Source: Enterocloster lavalensis
GTDB taxonomy: Bacteria > Bacillota > Clostridia > Lachnospirales > Lachnospiraceae
NCBI RefSeq assembly: GCF_902364025.1
Contig: NZ_CABJCG010000014.1
Location: 94,442-158,441 of the forward strand
Direction: 5' to 3'
DNA length: 64,000 nucleotides
Shown: in pieces, positions 29,061 through 37,096 of the stretch
How positions within the stretch are numbered: the stretch's first letter is position 1
Layout of the letters: each line of letters opens with the position of its first letter
Position numbers and translations under genes: made by a program
Notes under the pieces: generated by a model
The model's input: only the letters and a program-made list of their open reading frames with translations
What the model was told of the DNA's origin: nothing
Database searches by the model: none

Positions 29061-29283
29061 CCTCGCTCAATATCAGAATTTGTTTTTCCACTTTGTCAAT
29101 CTGTGCGTTCAGCGTTTTCACCAGCTTCATCCCCTGCTCATAACAGGCAAAGGATTCTTCCAGCGTGTTCTCGCCGTCCTCCAGTTTTTTAACCATCTCT
29201 TCCAGCGCCTCGAAGGTCTCCTCGATGCCCGGCTCTCTGCCGGCCGTCTCCTGACCTTTGGCGCTCTTTGCGCTTTTTGTCAT
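29044..29283 (-). CDS. xseB: Exodeoxyribonuclease VII small subunit
   Basis: A 79-residue protein. The core FEALEEMVKKLEDGENTLEESFACYEQGMKLVK is the diagnostic helical hairpin that binds XseA. It overlaps the xseA stop by 4 bases and the ispA start, so it is in the middle of the coupled operon. Confidence 0.95.
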   Translation of the reverse strand: MTKSAKSAKGQETAGREPGIEETFEALEEMVKKLEDGENTLEESFACYEQGMKLVKTLNAQIDKVEKQILILSEGDEHE

Positions 29284-30506
29284 GTCAGCTCTCCGCCTTT
29301 CCTGTCATCTAAGGATTCCGTCTCCTCCACGCGGGCGACGGCTCTTCCGTCCCGCACCCGGACGGTGATCCGGTCCCCGGGCTTTACCTGGGAAACGGAC
29401 TCCAGGCGTTTTCCCCCGCCGTCGGTGATGAATCCGTAGCCGCGGCTGATCTGCTCCAGAGGCGACAGCGACTGGAGACGCCCCGCCAGCAGCGCCAGCC
29501 GGTGGCGTCCGGCCGTGACCCGCCGCTCCATGATCCGCCCCATGCGGTCCTCCAGGTCGGCCAGGCGCTGGCGTTTCTCGTTGAGCTGCCGCTCGGGGTG
29601 GTGCATTTTCAGGCGCAGCACGTCCTGGTTCAGGCGGTAGCGCACCCGCTCCAGCCTGCGCTCCATGCCCCGGTTTAAGGTTCTCCGGTAGAGGTCCGTC
29701 TGGGCCTCAAACTGGCTGTAGTCGAACACCGCCAGCTCCGCCGCCGCCGAGGGCGTGGGGGCCCGCATATCCGCCACATAGTCCGCTATGGTCACATCCG
29801 TCTCGTGGCCCACCGCTGAGATCACCGGCGTGCCGCACTCAAAAATAGCCCGCGCCACCATCTCCTCGTTAAAGGCCCACAAATCCTCGATAGAGCCGCC
29901 GCCTCTGCCGACGATGATCACGTCCAGATTCATGCGGTCCAGGGTCTGTATGCCCTTCACGATGCTGTATTTGGCCTCGGTCCCCTGGACCAGAGCCGGA
30001 TACAGAATCAGCTGGACGTAAGGGTTGCGCCGGGCGGAAATGTTCATGATGTCCCGGATGGCCGCCCCTGTGCTGGCCGTCACCACGCCAACGCGCTTTG
30101 CGTATCTGGGAATGGGCTGCTTGTAACAGCCGTCGAACATCCCCATCTCCTCCAGCTCGTTTCTCAGCTGTTCGAATCTGCGGAAGAGATCGCCGGTGCC
30201 GTCCAGGGTAATGGACCTGGCGTAGAGCTGGTATTTGCCGTCCCGCTCGTACACGTCCACGGTTCCCTGAGCCACCACCTGCTGGCCTTCCTCCATTTTA
30301 AATCCCAGATTTTTCCTCTGGGAGGCAAACATCACGGCTCCGATCTGGGAGCCGCCGTCCTTCAATGTGAAATATATATGGCCCGATGGGTGGTATTTGC
30401 AGTTGGAAACCTCTCCCTTGACGGATATTTTGTTCAGGGCAAAATCCTGGGTAAACATGTTTTTAATGTAGGAATTCACCTGCGATACAGTATAAATACT
30501 CCCCAT
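29280..30506 (-). CDS. xseA: Exodeoxyribonuclease VII large subunit
   Basis: A 408-residue nuclease subunit that degrades single-stranded DNA. The N-terminal OB fold (SVKGEVSNCKYHPSGHIYFTLKD), the central catalytic block with VGVVTASTGAAIRDI, VGRGGGSIEDLWAFNEE and GHETDVTIADYVADMRAPTPSAAAE, and the C-terminal coiled coil are all present. Confidence 0.96.
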   Translation of the reverse strand: MGSIYTVSQVNSYIKNMFTQDFALNKISVKGEVSNCKYHPSGHIYFTLKDGGSQIGAVMFASQRKNLGFKMEEGQQVVAQGTVDVYERDGKYQLYARSITLDGTGDLFRRFEQLRNELEEMGMFDGCYKQPIPRYAKRVGVVTASTGAAIRDIMNISARRNPYVQLILYPALVQGTEAKYSIVKGIQTLDRMNLDVIIVGRGGGSIEDLWAFNEEMVARAIFECGTPVISAVGHETDVTIADYVADMRAPTPSAAAELAVFDYSQFEAQTDLYRRTLNRGMERRLERVRYRLNQDVLRLKMHHPERQLNEKRQRLADLEDRMGRIMERRVTAGRHRLALLAGRLQSLSPLEQISRGYGFITDGGGKRLESVSQVKPGDRITVRVRDGRAVARVEETESLDDRKGGELT

Positions 30507-30518
30507 GTTTCCGCCGCC

Positions 30519-31022
30519 TTATGCTTTTTCCGTTCCGGTCTTTTCAGGTTCCGCGGGGGATGGCAAGAGGTCCTTGCCGGCGAATTTCGCCAGGATGCCG
30601 TTGACAAAGGACGGGGACTCGTCGCCGCCGAACTTCTTGGCAAGCTCCACCGCCTCGTTGATGGCCACCTTCTCCGGGATGGAATCGTCGTACTTCATCT
30701 CAAACAGCGCCAGACGCAGGATCGTCAGCTCCACCTTCCCCATACGCTTAGTGCGCCAGCCGGCCGCCACTTCATTGATCTGTTCGTCGATCTCCGGAAT
30801 CTTGTCCATAATTCCGGCCACGCGTTTCTCCAGGTAACGGCTGTCCTCCTCCTTTATCTCTACATTATGCAGGATCGTCACCTCCCCCTTGGGGTCCACA
30901 TCATCCTCCTCGGGTGCGTTGAAATACTGCTTAAGCTGCTCCTTCACTTCCTCCGCCGAAGGGTAGAAGTCGGCGGAAAACAACATCTTAAAGCAGTGTT
31001 CCCGCAATTCTCTTCTGGTCAT
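30519..31022 (-). CDS. nusB: Transcription antitermination factor NusB
   Basis: A 167-residue all-helical RNA-binding protein of the NusA/B/E/G antitermination complex needed for rRNA transcription. The N-terminal RRELREHCFKMLF, then LRLALFEMKYDDSIPEKVAINEAVELAKKFGGDESPSFVNGILAKF are typical. It is the first gene of the operon and is preceded by a long leader with its own promoter. Confidence 0.96.
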   Translation of the reverse strand: MTRRELREHCFKMLFSADFYPSAEEVKEQLKQYFNAPEEDDVDPKGEVTILHNVEIKEEDSRYLEKRVAGIMDKIPEIDEQINEVAAGWRTKRMGKVELTILRLALFEMKYDDSIPEKVAINEAVELAKKFGGDESPSFVNGILAKFAGKDLLPSPAEPEKTGTEKA

Positions 31023-31095
31023 TTCGTTGGTTTCCTTTCTTCAGTCCATAATGGATACCCGGCAAAGGCGTTCCCGCCCGGGCCGGGTGCCTGGG

Positions 31096-31164
31096 GTTTC
31101 CTTGATTATACCTTGTCGTCAGCCGACAGGCTGATGATAAGTGATACGTTTCCTTGATTATACC
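31096..31164 (-). repeat. Duplicated -10-like 17-base sequence in the nusB leader
   Basis: The 17 bases reading GGTATAATCAAGGAAAC on the minus strand occur at 31164-31148 and again at 31112-31096. The upstream copy is the -10 of a good promoter; the downstream copy lacks a -35 box. A TCAGCC-TGTC-GGCTGA hairpin lies between them. Confidence 0.7.
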
Positions 31165-31185
31165 AAATTCAATGCATAAAAACAA
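31157..31185 (-). promoter_or_regulatory. Promoter of the nusB-recN operon
   Basis: On the minus strand TTGTTT (31185-31180) and TATAAT (31162-31157) are 17 bases apart, and TGG precedes the -10 box (extended -10). Confidence 0.75.
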
Positions 31186-31195
31186 TTAAAAATGT

Positions 31196-31227
31196 ATAAA
31201 ACTCCCCGGCGCCCATGTCCGGGGAGT
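31196..31227 (-). terminator. Terminator after the Asp23 gene
   Basis: A perfect 9-base stem ACTCCCCGG/CCGGGGAGT (31201-31209, 31219-31227) is followed on the minus strand by TTTTAT. It separates the asp23 transcript from the nusB promoter. Confidence 0.85.
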
Positions 31228-31255
31228 CTGGTATCGGGCCGTGCAGGCCATGTGA

Positions 31256-31642
31256 TTACCGGTTTTCGTCCATGCTGACGCCGGCAATCTTGATGTTCAC
31301 ATCCAGCACGGTGAGCCCGGTCATATTCTCGATGGCCGTGCGCACCTTGTCCTGTACCTTCTCGCTGACCTCGGGGATGTTGTATCCGAACCGGATATAC
31401 AGGGAGAGATCCACGGATACGTGCTCCTCCGTCACCTCCACCTTGACGCCCTTGCTCAGATTCTTCATACCCAGCTTGCCTACCAGCTCGTTGGTGATAT
31501 TGCCCGCCATGGACGCGACGCCTTCCACCTCCGTGGCCGCCAGCCCGGCGATGATCGCCACCACCTCGTCGGCAATCTGGACTTCTCCGATCTTGTCTTT
31601 CTCATATACTTTATGGGTACTGCGATTCTCCGCTTCCGCCAC
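31256..31642 (-). CDS. Asp23/Gls24 family envelope stress protein
   Basis: A 128-residue DUF322 protein. The core GEVQIADEVVAIIAGLAATEVEGVASM and the C-terminal GYNIPEVSEKVQDKVRTAIENMTGLTV are diagnostic; relatives attach to the membrane and respond to cell-wall or alkaline stress. It starts with GTG after aggaggtatttgtt. An extended -10 promoter (TGG-TATAAT, 31741-31736) and a terminator make it monocistronic. Confidence 0.94.
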   Translation of the reverse strand: MAEAENRSTHKVYEKDKIGEVQIADEVVAIIAGLAATEVEGVASMAGNITNELVGKLGMKNLSKGVKVEVTEEHVSVDLSLYIRFGYNIPEVSEKVQDKVRTAIENMTGLTVLDVNIKIAGVSMDENR

Positions 31643-31858
31643 AACAAATACCTCCTGTCTGATATGATTCGCCGCGCCGCGCTAAATGCGGCGCCTCCGG
31701 CGCAAAATAGCCGGAATATGGCCCTAATTGGTTTTATTATACCAAATATCCATGATTTTGCATAGGCTTAATTCTTTTTTATCGCGTGGAGATTGCGCTT
31801 GGATGACGTATATCCCCGCCGTCCCACCCGGCTCCCGACACATTTTACACGCTCAAAA

Positions 31859-31906
31859 AAGGCATCTGCCGTCTGGAGCAAACCAGCTCCCGGGCGGCAG
31901 ATGCCT
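31859..31906 (-). terminator. Terminator of the sulfonate-type ABC operon
   Basis: A perfect 13-base stem (31859-31871 with 31894-31906) is followed on the minus strand by six T, 29 bases past the lipoprotein stop. It may also act weakly in the other direction. Confidence 0.9.
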
Positions 31907-31934
31907 TCTTTCTTCTGTACTGTGTTTAATTCGG

Positions 31935-33104
31935 CTACTGGAAAAACAGCGTGTTTACATCGAACGGTTCCTCGATCATGCCGGACTCCAGCATGAAGTC
32001 CGCCGTTTTCTGGAAGCCCGCGCGGTCCTCGTCGCTTACGTCCAGGGAGAAATCATAGCAGGCGTACATGTCCTTCACGGCCTGCTCGTCCAGGTCCAGC
32101 TCCTGCGCCACAATCTTTAAAGTCTCCTCCTGGTTGTCCCTCATGAAAGCGGCGATCTTCTCCTGGTCCGCCATCAGGCGGTCGATCACGTCCCGGTTTT
32201 CATTGTAAAAATCCTCCCGGACGGCCACCGCGATGATCGCCTTGATCAGGCCCTCGCCGTCCGCCACCATGTGGTATCCCTGCTGCTGCGCCTGGTAAGC
32301 CGTAGCGCCCGCGATCAGGGCCACGTCCACGCTGCCGCCGTCCAGCCCCGCTTTGGCGTCCGGGATGGACATATTCACATAGTTGACGTCCTGAATGGTC
32401 ATACCGCCGGTGGCCAGGTAAGCCGCCAGCAGCTCGTGAAGGTTGGTTCCCGCCGGGCCCGCTATCGTCTTTCCCTTCAGGCTCTCAGGGCTTGTCAGGC
32501 TGTCGTCCTTTGCGTACATGGAAAACGCCTTGGGGGAGCGGCTGTACATGTTGAGCACCTTGATATCCGCACCGTTGGCCGCGGACAGGATCACCGAGGT
32601 GGCTCCCACCGCGTAAAGCACCTGCACGTCGCCGGAAGCCAGGGCCTGAGTCTGGTCCGCCCCGGAATTGATCTCCGCGTACTCCACGGAAATTCCCATT
32701 TTCCCGAAGTCGTCCGCGAAAATGTTCTGGTTCCGCTCAATGATGGTGGGTACGTTTAAGGGCGAGGTCACGTAGGTGAACACCAGCTTATCCAGGCCGG
32801 AAGCTGCCTTCTGCGCCCCGGCCTGGTCTGCTCCGGCCTGGTCTGCCCCGGTCTGGCCCGCTACGGTCTGGCCTGTCCCATCCTGGCCCGCTCCGGTCTG
32901 GTCTGCCCCATCCTGGCCCGCTCCGCTTTGGTCTGCCCCGGTCTGGCCCGCTCCGCTTTGGTCTGACCCGGCCTGGCCCGCTCCGGCCTGCTCCGCCACC
33001 GTCTGTTCTCCCCCGGCGGCAGCGTTTTTACTTCCGCCCGCGCAGCCGGAAAGGGACATGACCCCCATGCAGACCGCCAGTCCCATTGCAACAATTTTTT
33101 TCAT
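31935..33104 (-). CDS. SsuA/TauA-type ABC substrate-binding lipoprotein with pentapeptide linker
   Basis: A 389-residue lipoprotein. Signal peptide and lipobox LSGC end at C21. Residues about 35-96 are a Gly/Ala/Gln/Asp linker built from GADQ-, GAGQ- and similar five-residue units. From residue about 100 the NMT1/SsuA-type binding fold starts (LVFTYVTSPLNVPTIIERNQNIF, later GKTIAGPAGTNLHELLAAYL). It would deliver a sulfonate, nitrate or similar organic anion to the permease encoded upstream. The ligand is not deducible. The linker is unusually long for the family. Confidence 0.92.
   Translation of the reverse strand: MKKIVAMGLAVCMGVMSLSGCAGGSKNAAAGGEQTVAEQAGAGQAGSDQSGAGQTGADQSGAGQDGADQTGAGQDGTGQTVAGQTGADQAGADQAGAQKAASGLDKLVFTYVTSPLNVPTIIERNQNIFADDFGKMGISVEYAEINSGADQTQALASGDVQVLYAVGATSVILSAANGADIKVLNMYSRSPKAFSMYAKDDSLTSPESLKGKTIAGPAGTNLHELLAAYLATGGMTIQDVNYVNMSIPDAKAGLDGGSVDVALIAGATAYQAQQQGYHMVADGEGLIKAIIAVAVREDFYNENRDVIDRLMADQEKIAAFMRDNQEETLKIVAQELDLDEQAVKDMYACYDFSLDVSDEDRAGFQKTADFMLESGMIEEPFDVNTLFFQ
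32817..33002 (-). repeat. 15-base coding tandem repeat in the lipoprotein linker
   Basis: About twelve imperfect 15-base units rich in GCTCCGGTCTGGCC-type sequence (plus strand) encode the pentapeptide array. Such an array can expand or shrink by slippage without breaking the frame. Confidence 0.85.
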
Positions 33105-33160
33105 AATCTGATCCTCCTTAAATTTTTATGTGAATCCTGCGGCCGCGAACGCCCACAGGA

Positions 33161-33871
33161 TTACAGGCTTTTTATAATATCCCGTTTCAGGGAAATAAAC
33201 GTGTCGTCCAGCAGGTTCCGGTCTCCGGCGGATTCCGGCACCTGGTATTCGGCCTTTACCAGCCCGTTCTCAATCACCACGATCCGGTGGCCCAGAATCA
33301 GCGCCTCGTCGATGCTGTGGGTCACAAACAGGATGCTGCTGCCCTGCTTTTGCTGTACCCGCAAAAGCTCCCGCTGCATCTGCTCCCTGGTAAAATAGTC
33401 CAGGGCCGCAAACGGCTCGTCCATCATGATAAAGGACGGCTGATAGGCCAGGGCGCGGGCGATGGCAGTCCGCTGCTGCATTCCGCCGGAGAGCTGGGAG
33501 GGGTAAGCCTTCTCAAATCCGGTCAGCCCCACGGTGGCGATAATGTCCTCCACCTTTTTCCGGCTGATCTCCCGCTTCTCCAGGCCGAAGGTCACATTTC
33601 CCCACACGGTCAGCCACGGCATCAGCCGGGGCTCCTGGAACACGAAAGCGGTGCGGTGGGGGCCTTCGTAGCGGATCTCCCCCGCGTCCGCCTCCTCCAG
33701 GCCGCCGGTCAGGCGCAGCAGCGTGGTTTTCCCGCAGCCGCTGCGGCCCAGAATCACGGTGATCTGCCGCTCCGGAATCTGAAGGCCGATGCCGCGCAGC
33801 ACCGGGACCGTGCGGTCCTCCACCCGGTATTGTTTGTGTACGTTTATGAGCTCAATTCCAGCCATTGTCAC
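33161..33871 (-). CDS. ABC transporter ATPase, SsuB/TauB type
   Basis: A 236-residue ATPase with Walker A GRSGCGKTT near residue 42, Q-loop VFQEPRLMPW, signature LSGGMQQRTAIARA, Walker B FIMMDEPFAALD and switch His FVTHSIDEA. The PFAALD-YFTR and MPWLTV sequences are typical of nitrate/sulfonate/taurine importers. It overlaps the permease gene by 20 bases. Confidence 0.94.
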   Translation of the reverse strand: MTMAGIELINVHKQYRVEDRTVPVLRGIGLQIPERQITVILGRSGCGKTTLLRLTGGLEEADAGEIRYEGPHRTAFVFQEPRLMPWLTVWGNVTFGLEKREISRKKVEDIIATVGLTGFEKAYPSQLSGGMQQRTAIARALAYQPSFIMMDEPFAALDYFTREQMQRELLRVQQKQGSSILFVTHSIDEALILGHRIVVIENGLVKAEYQVPESAGDRNLLDDTFISLKRDIIKSL

Positions 33872-34622
33872 AGCGTCCTTTCAGTAATTTGCCGATGGCC
33901 AGCCCGAACACGCGGTCCGTCCCATAGCCCACCGCGCCGATCACCAGGATGCCCACGATCACCTTGTCGGTCCTGGACATCTGCTGGGCGAACAGGATCA
34001 TGTGCCCCAGCCCGGTGGACGCGGCCACCATCTCGGCGCCGATGATCGCCCGCCAGCTGTAGCCCAGACCAATCCGCATGCCCACCAGAATGTCGGCCGT
34101 CGCGTAGGGGAGCACGATCCGCATGAATTTGCGGGTCCGGGAGTAACCGAACATGTCCCCAACCTCCAACAGCTTCCGGTCGCAGCCGGTAAATCCCTTG
34201 ACAATATTCAGGTACATGGGGAAAAATGAAGCCAGCACGATGATCACCGTCTTGGTGGTCTCCCCGATTCCGCACCAGAGAATCAGCAGGGGAATCATAC
34301 TTAACGGCGGCACGTTGCGGAAAAACTGGACCACGTACTCGTAATATCCCCCCGCGGACGGCAGAAGGGCCCGGACCATGCCCAGCAGGAACGCCAGCAC
34401 AAAGGCGATGGAAAATCCCTTCATTACCCGGAGAAAGCTGATCCACACGTCCCGCCACAGCTCGCCGGTTTGCAGCATCTTGAAAAAGCTGTTCAGGACC
34501 TTGGCTGGCGGGGGCAGCACGTAGGCGCTGAAAATTCCCGCCCGGCAAACGCCGTACCAGAGAACCAGCAAAGCGGCGATTCCCAGGACCGGAGCCGCTA
34601 GTTTCTTCCATCTGTCACACAT
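33852..34622 (-). CDS. ABC transporter permease, SsuC/TauC type
   Basis: A 256-residue permease with about six helices. The coupling-helix motif is seen in GLGYSWRAIIGAEMVAASTGLGHMI, the family EAA-like sequence of sulfonate importers, and FFRNVPPLSMIPLLILWCGIGE is also typical. It overlaps the upstream gene by 8 bases and the downstream ATPase by 20 bases. Confidence 0.93.
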   Translation of the reverse strand: MCDRWKKLAAPVLGIAALLVLWYGVCRAGIFSAYVLPPPAKVLNSFFKMLQTGELWRDVWISFLRVMKGFSIAFVLAFLLGMVRALLPSAGGYYEYVVQFFRNVPPLSMIPLLILWCGIGETTKTVIIVLASFFPMYLNIVKGFTGCDRKLLEVGDMFGYSRTRKFMRIVLPYATADILVGMRIGLGYSWRAIIGAEMVAASTGLGHMILFAQQMSRTDKVIVGILVIGAVGYGTDRVFGLAIGKLLKGRCDNGWN

Positions 34623-35256
34623 CTCTTACCACCCCGTCTCCATTGTGGCAGCCGTTTTCGCAGTACAAGAGTTCCACCAGCCGGGCCTCGTCCCGGCCCC
34701 CTGCGCTAAGGTACGCCTCGATGGGGCCGCGGCCCGTGAGGCTGTCCATCTCCAGCCCAAGGCTGTCAAAAAATCCCGGCGGGATAGGGCTGTCCTCCGG
34801 CGGGTCCCCAAAGAGGATCTCCCCCACGGACTCCATAAGCCCGTTCCAGGTCAAAAAGCGCGTGTCCGCAAGCCCCAGCGCGTTCCCAGCCTCCGCAAGC
34901 GCCTGGCAGGGAGTGGTGATGAGCTTTGGGCTTCCCTTTAAGTCCTCCCGGGCGCTGATCTCTCTGGCGCAGTGGATGAGGATGGGTTCGATGTCCGGGA
35001 TGTGGAAATTCCCCGACCCTCCTCCCGGCGCAAAATTTTGCGTCAGCTCTCCGGCCAGCTTACAGGCCATGGGGCAGCGGGCATCCACCACCGTCCCCCT
35101 GGTCTCCTTCGCCCGGTTTTGGTACTTCTCCCGCACGACCGCTCCCCAGTCCCTGCGGCAGCGCACCCGCGTCAGGCCGTGCCTCTCTAAAAACGATTCC
35201 AGCGCGGAGGCCTGGTACATGTGCTCCGTCACCGGGTTGATCCATATGTATGTCAA
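34615..35256 (-). CDS. Cysteine-containing unknown protein, weak resemblance to Fe-hydrogenase C-terminal domain
   Basis: A 213-residue soluble protein, first in the ABC operon. Cysteines lie in ARCPMACKLAGE, LIHCAREIS, ITTPCQALAEA and, near the end, LLYCENGCHNGDGVV. The last motif and the preceding spacing resemble the MACPGGCINGGG region of iron-only hydrogenase large subunits, so an Fe-S or metal-binding role is possible, but the resemblance is weak and the catalytic cluster is not complete. The context suggests a role in processing or sensing the imported compound. Confidence 0.6.
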   Translation of the reverse strand: MTYIWINPVTEHMYQASALESFLERHGLTRVRCRRDWGAVVREKYQNRAKETRGTVVDARCPMACKLAGELTQNFAPGGGSGNFHIPDIEPILIHCAREISAREDLKGSPKLITTPCQALAEAGNALGLADTRFLTWNGLMESVGEILFGDPPEDSPIPPGFFDSLGLEMDSLTGRGPIEAYLSAGGRDEARLVELLYCENGCHNGDGVVRDV

Positions 35257-35292
35257 TCTTTGTTCTCCTTGCTCTGTGGGGTTGATTTTGTG

Positions 35293-35310
35293 GGTTAGTT
35301 TTTTCTAACC
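35293..35310. promoter_or_regulatory. Palindromic operator candidate of the sulfonate-type operon
   Basis: GGTTAG at 35293-35298 and CTAACC at 35305-35310 form perfect arms around six T/A bases, immediately downstream of the operon promoter. Confidence 0.5.
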
Positions 35311-35319
35311 AACAATGAC

Positions 35320-35348
35320 AGCATAGCAGAAAGCGGATCAATAGTCAA
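35320..35348 (-). promoter_or_regulatory. Promoter of the sulfonate-type ABC operon
   Basis: On the minus strand TTGACT (35348-35343) and TATGCT (35325-35320) are 17 bases apart, upstream of the gene starting at 35256. Confidence 0.7.
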
Positions 35349-35431
35349 TCCTGTTTATTGCCTGTATAGGGTCCGGACGCAGGCGGCCGGGCGGCAGGAA
35401 CACGGAAAAATCCCGTAGGGCCGGAACACAA

Positions 35432-35487
35432 AAAAATCCCGCAGGGTACGGCCGTCGTCGGATCAGCCTCCACCTTGCGGGATTTTT
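35432..35487. terminator. Bidirectional terminator
   Basis: AAAAATCCCGCA (35432-35443) and TGCGGGATTTTT (35476-35487) pair perfectly over 12 bases, giving T-runs in both directions. It ends the gene at 35569-35943 and shields the ABC operon promoter. The AAAAATCCCG start also recurs at 35406. Confidence 0.85.
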
Positions 35488-35568
35488 GCTTTATCACTGT
35501 AATTTTTAGGGTACTGCGGCCCGGTATGGCGCGCCGCCAAATGGCTCTGAGGCAGGAGCGCCGAGCCG

Positions 35569-35943
35569 CTACCCCCAGCTCTCCGCCGCCTTCTCCACCG
35601 CTTCCGCCCCCGGAATATCATCCGGGCCGGAGGCCGCGGACTCCAGGAGCACCAGGGCGATGAGGCGTTTTTTATCCTCCGGGAACAGGTATGTGGCTTC
35701 ATACCACTCCCCCAGAGCTTCCTCCCGCTCCCCGGGCCTGGACGCGGTGTAAATGTCCTTCACGCAGGTGTAGAGATAGATCAGCTCCGCCTCCGTCTTT
35801 TCCTCCCGGATCAGGGATTTCAGCCTTTGCAGCGCCGCCTCCCGGTGCCCCGGTCCCAGGTGGAAAATCCGCTCCTGATATTCCGCTTCCTCCCTCTGCC
35901 GCCTCTGCCTGCTCTTGAACAGAAACACATCCTTCAAATCCAT
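35569..35943 (-). CDS. Small charged helical protein, unknown
   Basis: A 124-residue protein rich in Arg/Glu and predicted helical (VFLFKSRQRRQREEAEYQERIFHLG, then GHREAALQRLKSLIREEKTEAELIYLYTCV). I do not recognise the family. Start at 35943 follows gcgggtggg; a GTG four codons upstream at 35955 is an alternative. It is followed by a strong terminator and preceded by a small gap from the dehydrogenase gene, with which it may be co-transcribed. Confidence 0.6.
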   Translation of the reverse strand: MDLKDVFLFKSRQRRQREEAEYQERIFHLGPGHREAALQRLKSLIREEKTEAELIYLYTCVKDIYTASRPGEREEALGEWYEATYLFPEDKKRLIALVLLESAASGPDDIPGAEAVEKAAESWG

Positions 35944-36031
35944 ATCAAGTCCCACCCGCTTTCACAGACCGACGCTGCCGCCGGGCCTTCAAACGTTCCT
36001 CCGCAGCAGCGCGAAACGAATTGCCCCGGAC

Positions 36032-37063
36032 TCATCCGGCAAACCGGATCACCACCTTCAGCATTTTTCCGGCATTTTCCGAAAATTCCCGGAACGCCCG
36101 CTCCGCCTCCTCGAAGGGATACTCGTCGGTCACCACCTTTTCCAGATCCACGCCTCCGCCCCGGACCAGCTCGATGAGCTGTTCAAAGTCTTCCTTGCGC
36201 GCGTTTCTGGAGCCAAAAATGTTGAGTTCCTTTTTCTGGATCATGGTGAAGTTGAAATCCAGATTCTCCTTGCCCACCCCGATGAGCACGATCTTGCCGC
36301 CAAATGCCGCCGCCTCGATGCAGTTCTCAAATGTGGAGGGCAGCCCCACGGCCTCGATCACAACGTCGAATCCGTTGGCCCCTGTGGCCTCGCGCACCTG
36401 GTCCGCGAAGGTTCCGTCGCCGTGATTCAGGATGAACCGATCCAGGCCGAAGCCCCGGGCCAGGTCCAGCTTCCCCTGGGCCACGTCGCAGATGGTCACC
36501 TCTCCGCCCTGCTCCTTGGCCGCCATGGCCGCCAGTATGCCGATGGTTCCGGCGCCGATCACCAGCACCTTGTCCCCGGCTTTTAAATCCGCCCGCTTGA
36601 CCCCGTGGTAGCTGATGCAAAACGGTTCGATTAACGCCAGCGTCCTGGCGGGAAGGCCTTTTCCGTCGTAGATGCGCTCCAGCGGCATCACCACGTAATC
36701 GCTGAACGCCCCGTCCCGCTGGCAGCCCAGGGTTTCGTTGTGCTCGCAGCAGTTTACCAGACCTCTCTGGCAGGAATAGCATTTTCCACAGTTGTAATAC
36801 GGGTTGCAGGTCACGATCATGCCCTTTTTCAGGCCGTAGGCATTTTCCTCGTCGATCTCAACGATCTCCGCCGAAAACTCGTGGCCCGGTATCCTGGGGT
36901 AATCAAAATACGCGAAGGTCCCCCGGTAGCTGCCCAAATCCGAGCCGCAGATTCCTCCGTACAGCACCTTTAACAGCGCCTCGTCCTTTCCCGGAGCCGG
37001 AATCTCCGTCCGGATGATCTCCACTTCCCCGGGAGCGTTTATTCTAATGCTTCTGCATTCCAT
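36032..37063 (-). CDS. Zinc-dependent alcohol dehydrogenase (sorbitol/threonine dehydrogenase-like)
   Basis: A 343-residue MDR enzyme. Catalytic zinc ligands are in GGICGSD and PGHEFSAE, the structural-zinc loop is CGKCYSCQRGLVNC, and the NAD(P)-binding GAGTIGILAAMAAKEQG starts at about residue 168. It is last in the operon with the sugar ABC importer and the acetamidase, so a polyol or sugar-derived alcohol is a likely substrate. The substrate cannot be read from sequence. Confidence 0.93.
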   Translation of the reverse strand: MECRSIRINAPGEVEIIRTEIPAPGKDEALLKVLYGGICGSDLGSYRGTFAYFDYPRIPGHEFSAEIVEIDEENAYGLKKGMIVTCNPYYNCGKCYSCQRGLVNCCEHNETLGCQRDGAFSDYVVMPLERIYDGKGLPARTLALIEPFCISYHGVKRADLKAGDKVLVIGAGTIGILAAMAAKEQGGEVTICDVAQGKLDLARGFGLDRFILNHGDGTFADQVREATGANGFDVVIEAVGLPSTFENCIEAAAFGGKIVLIGVGKENLDFNFTMIQKKELNIFGSRNARKEDFEQLIELVRGGGVDLEKVVTDEYPFEEAERAFREFSENAGKMLKVVIRFAG

Positions 37064-37096
37064 GCTCCATCCCTCTATCTTTCTAATGTTCTGTTC

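Noticed and set aside
32817..33002. Possible CRISPR array
   Set aside because: The short repeats are in-frame coding units of 15 bases without unique spacers.
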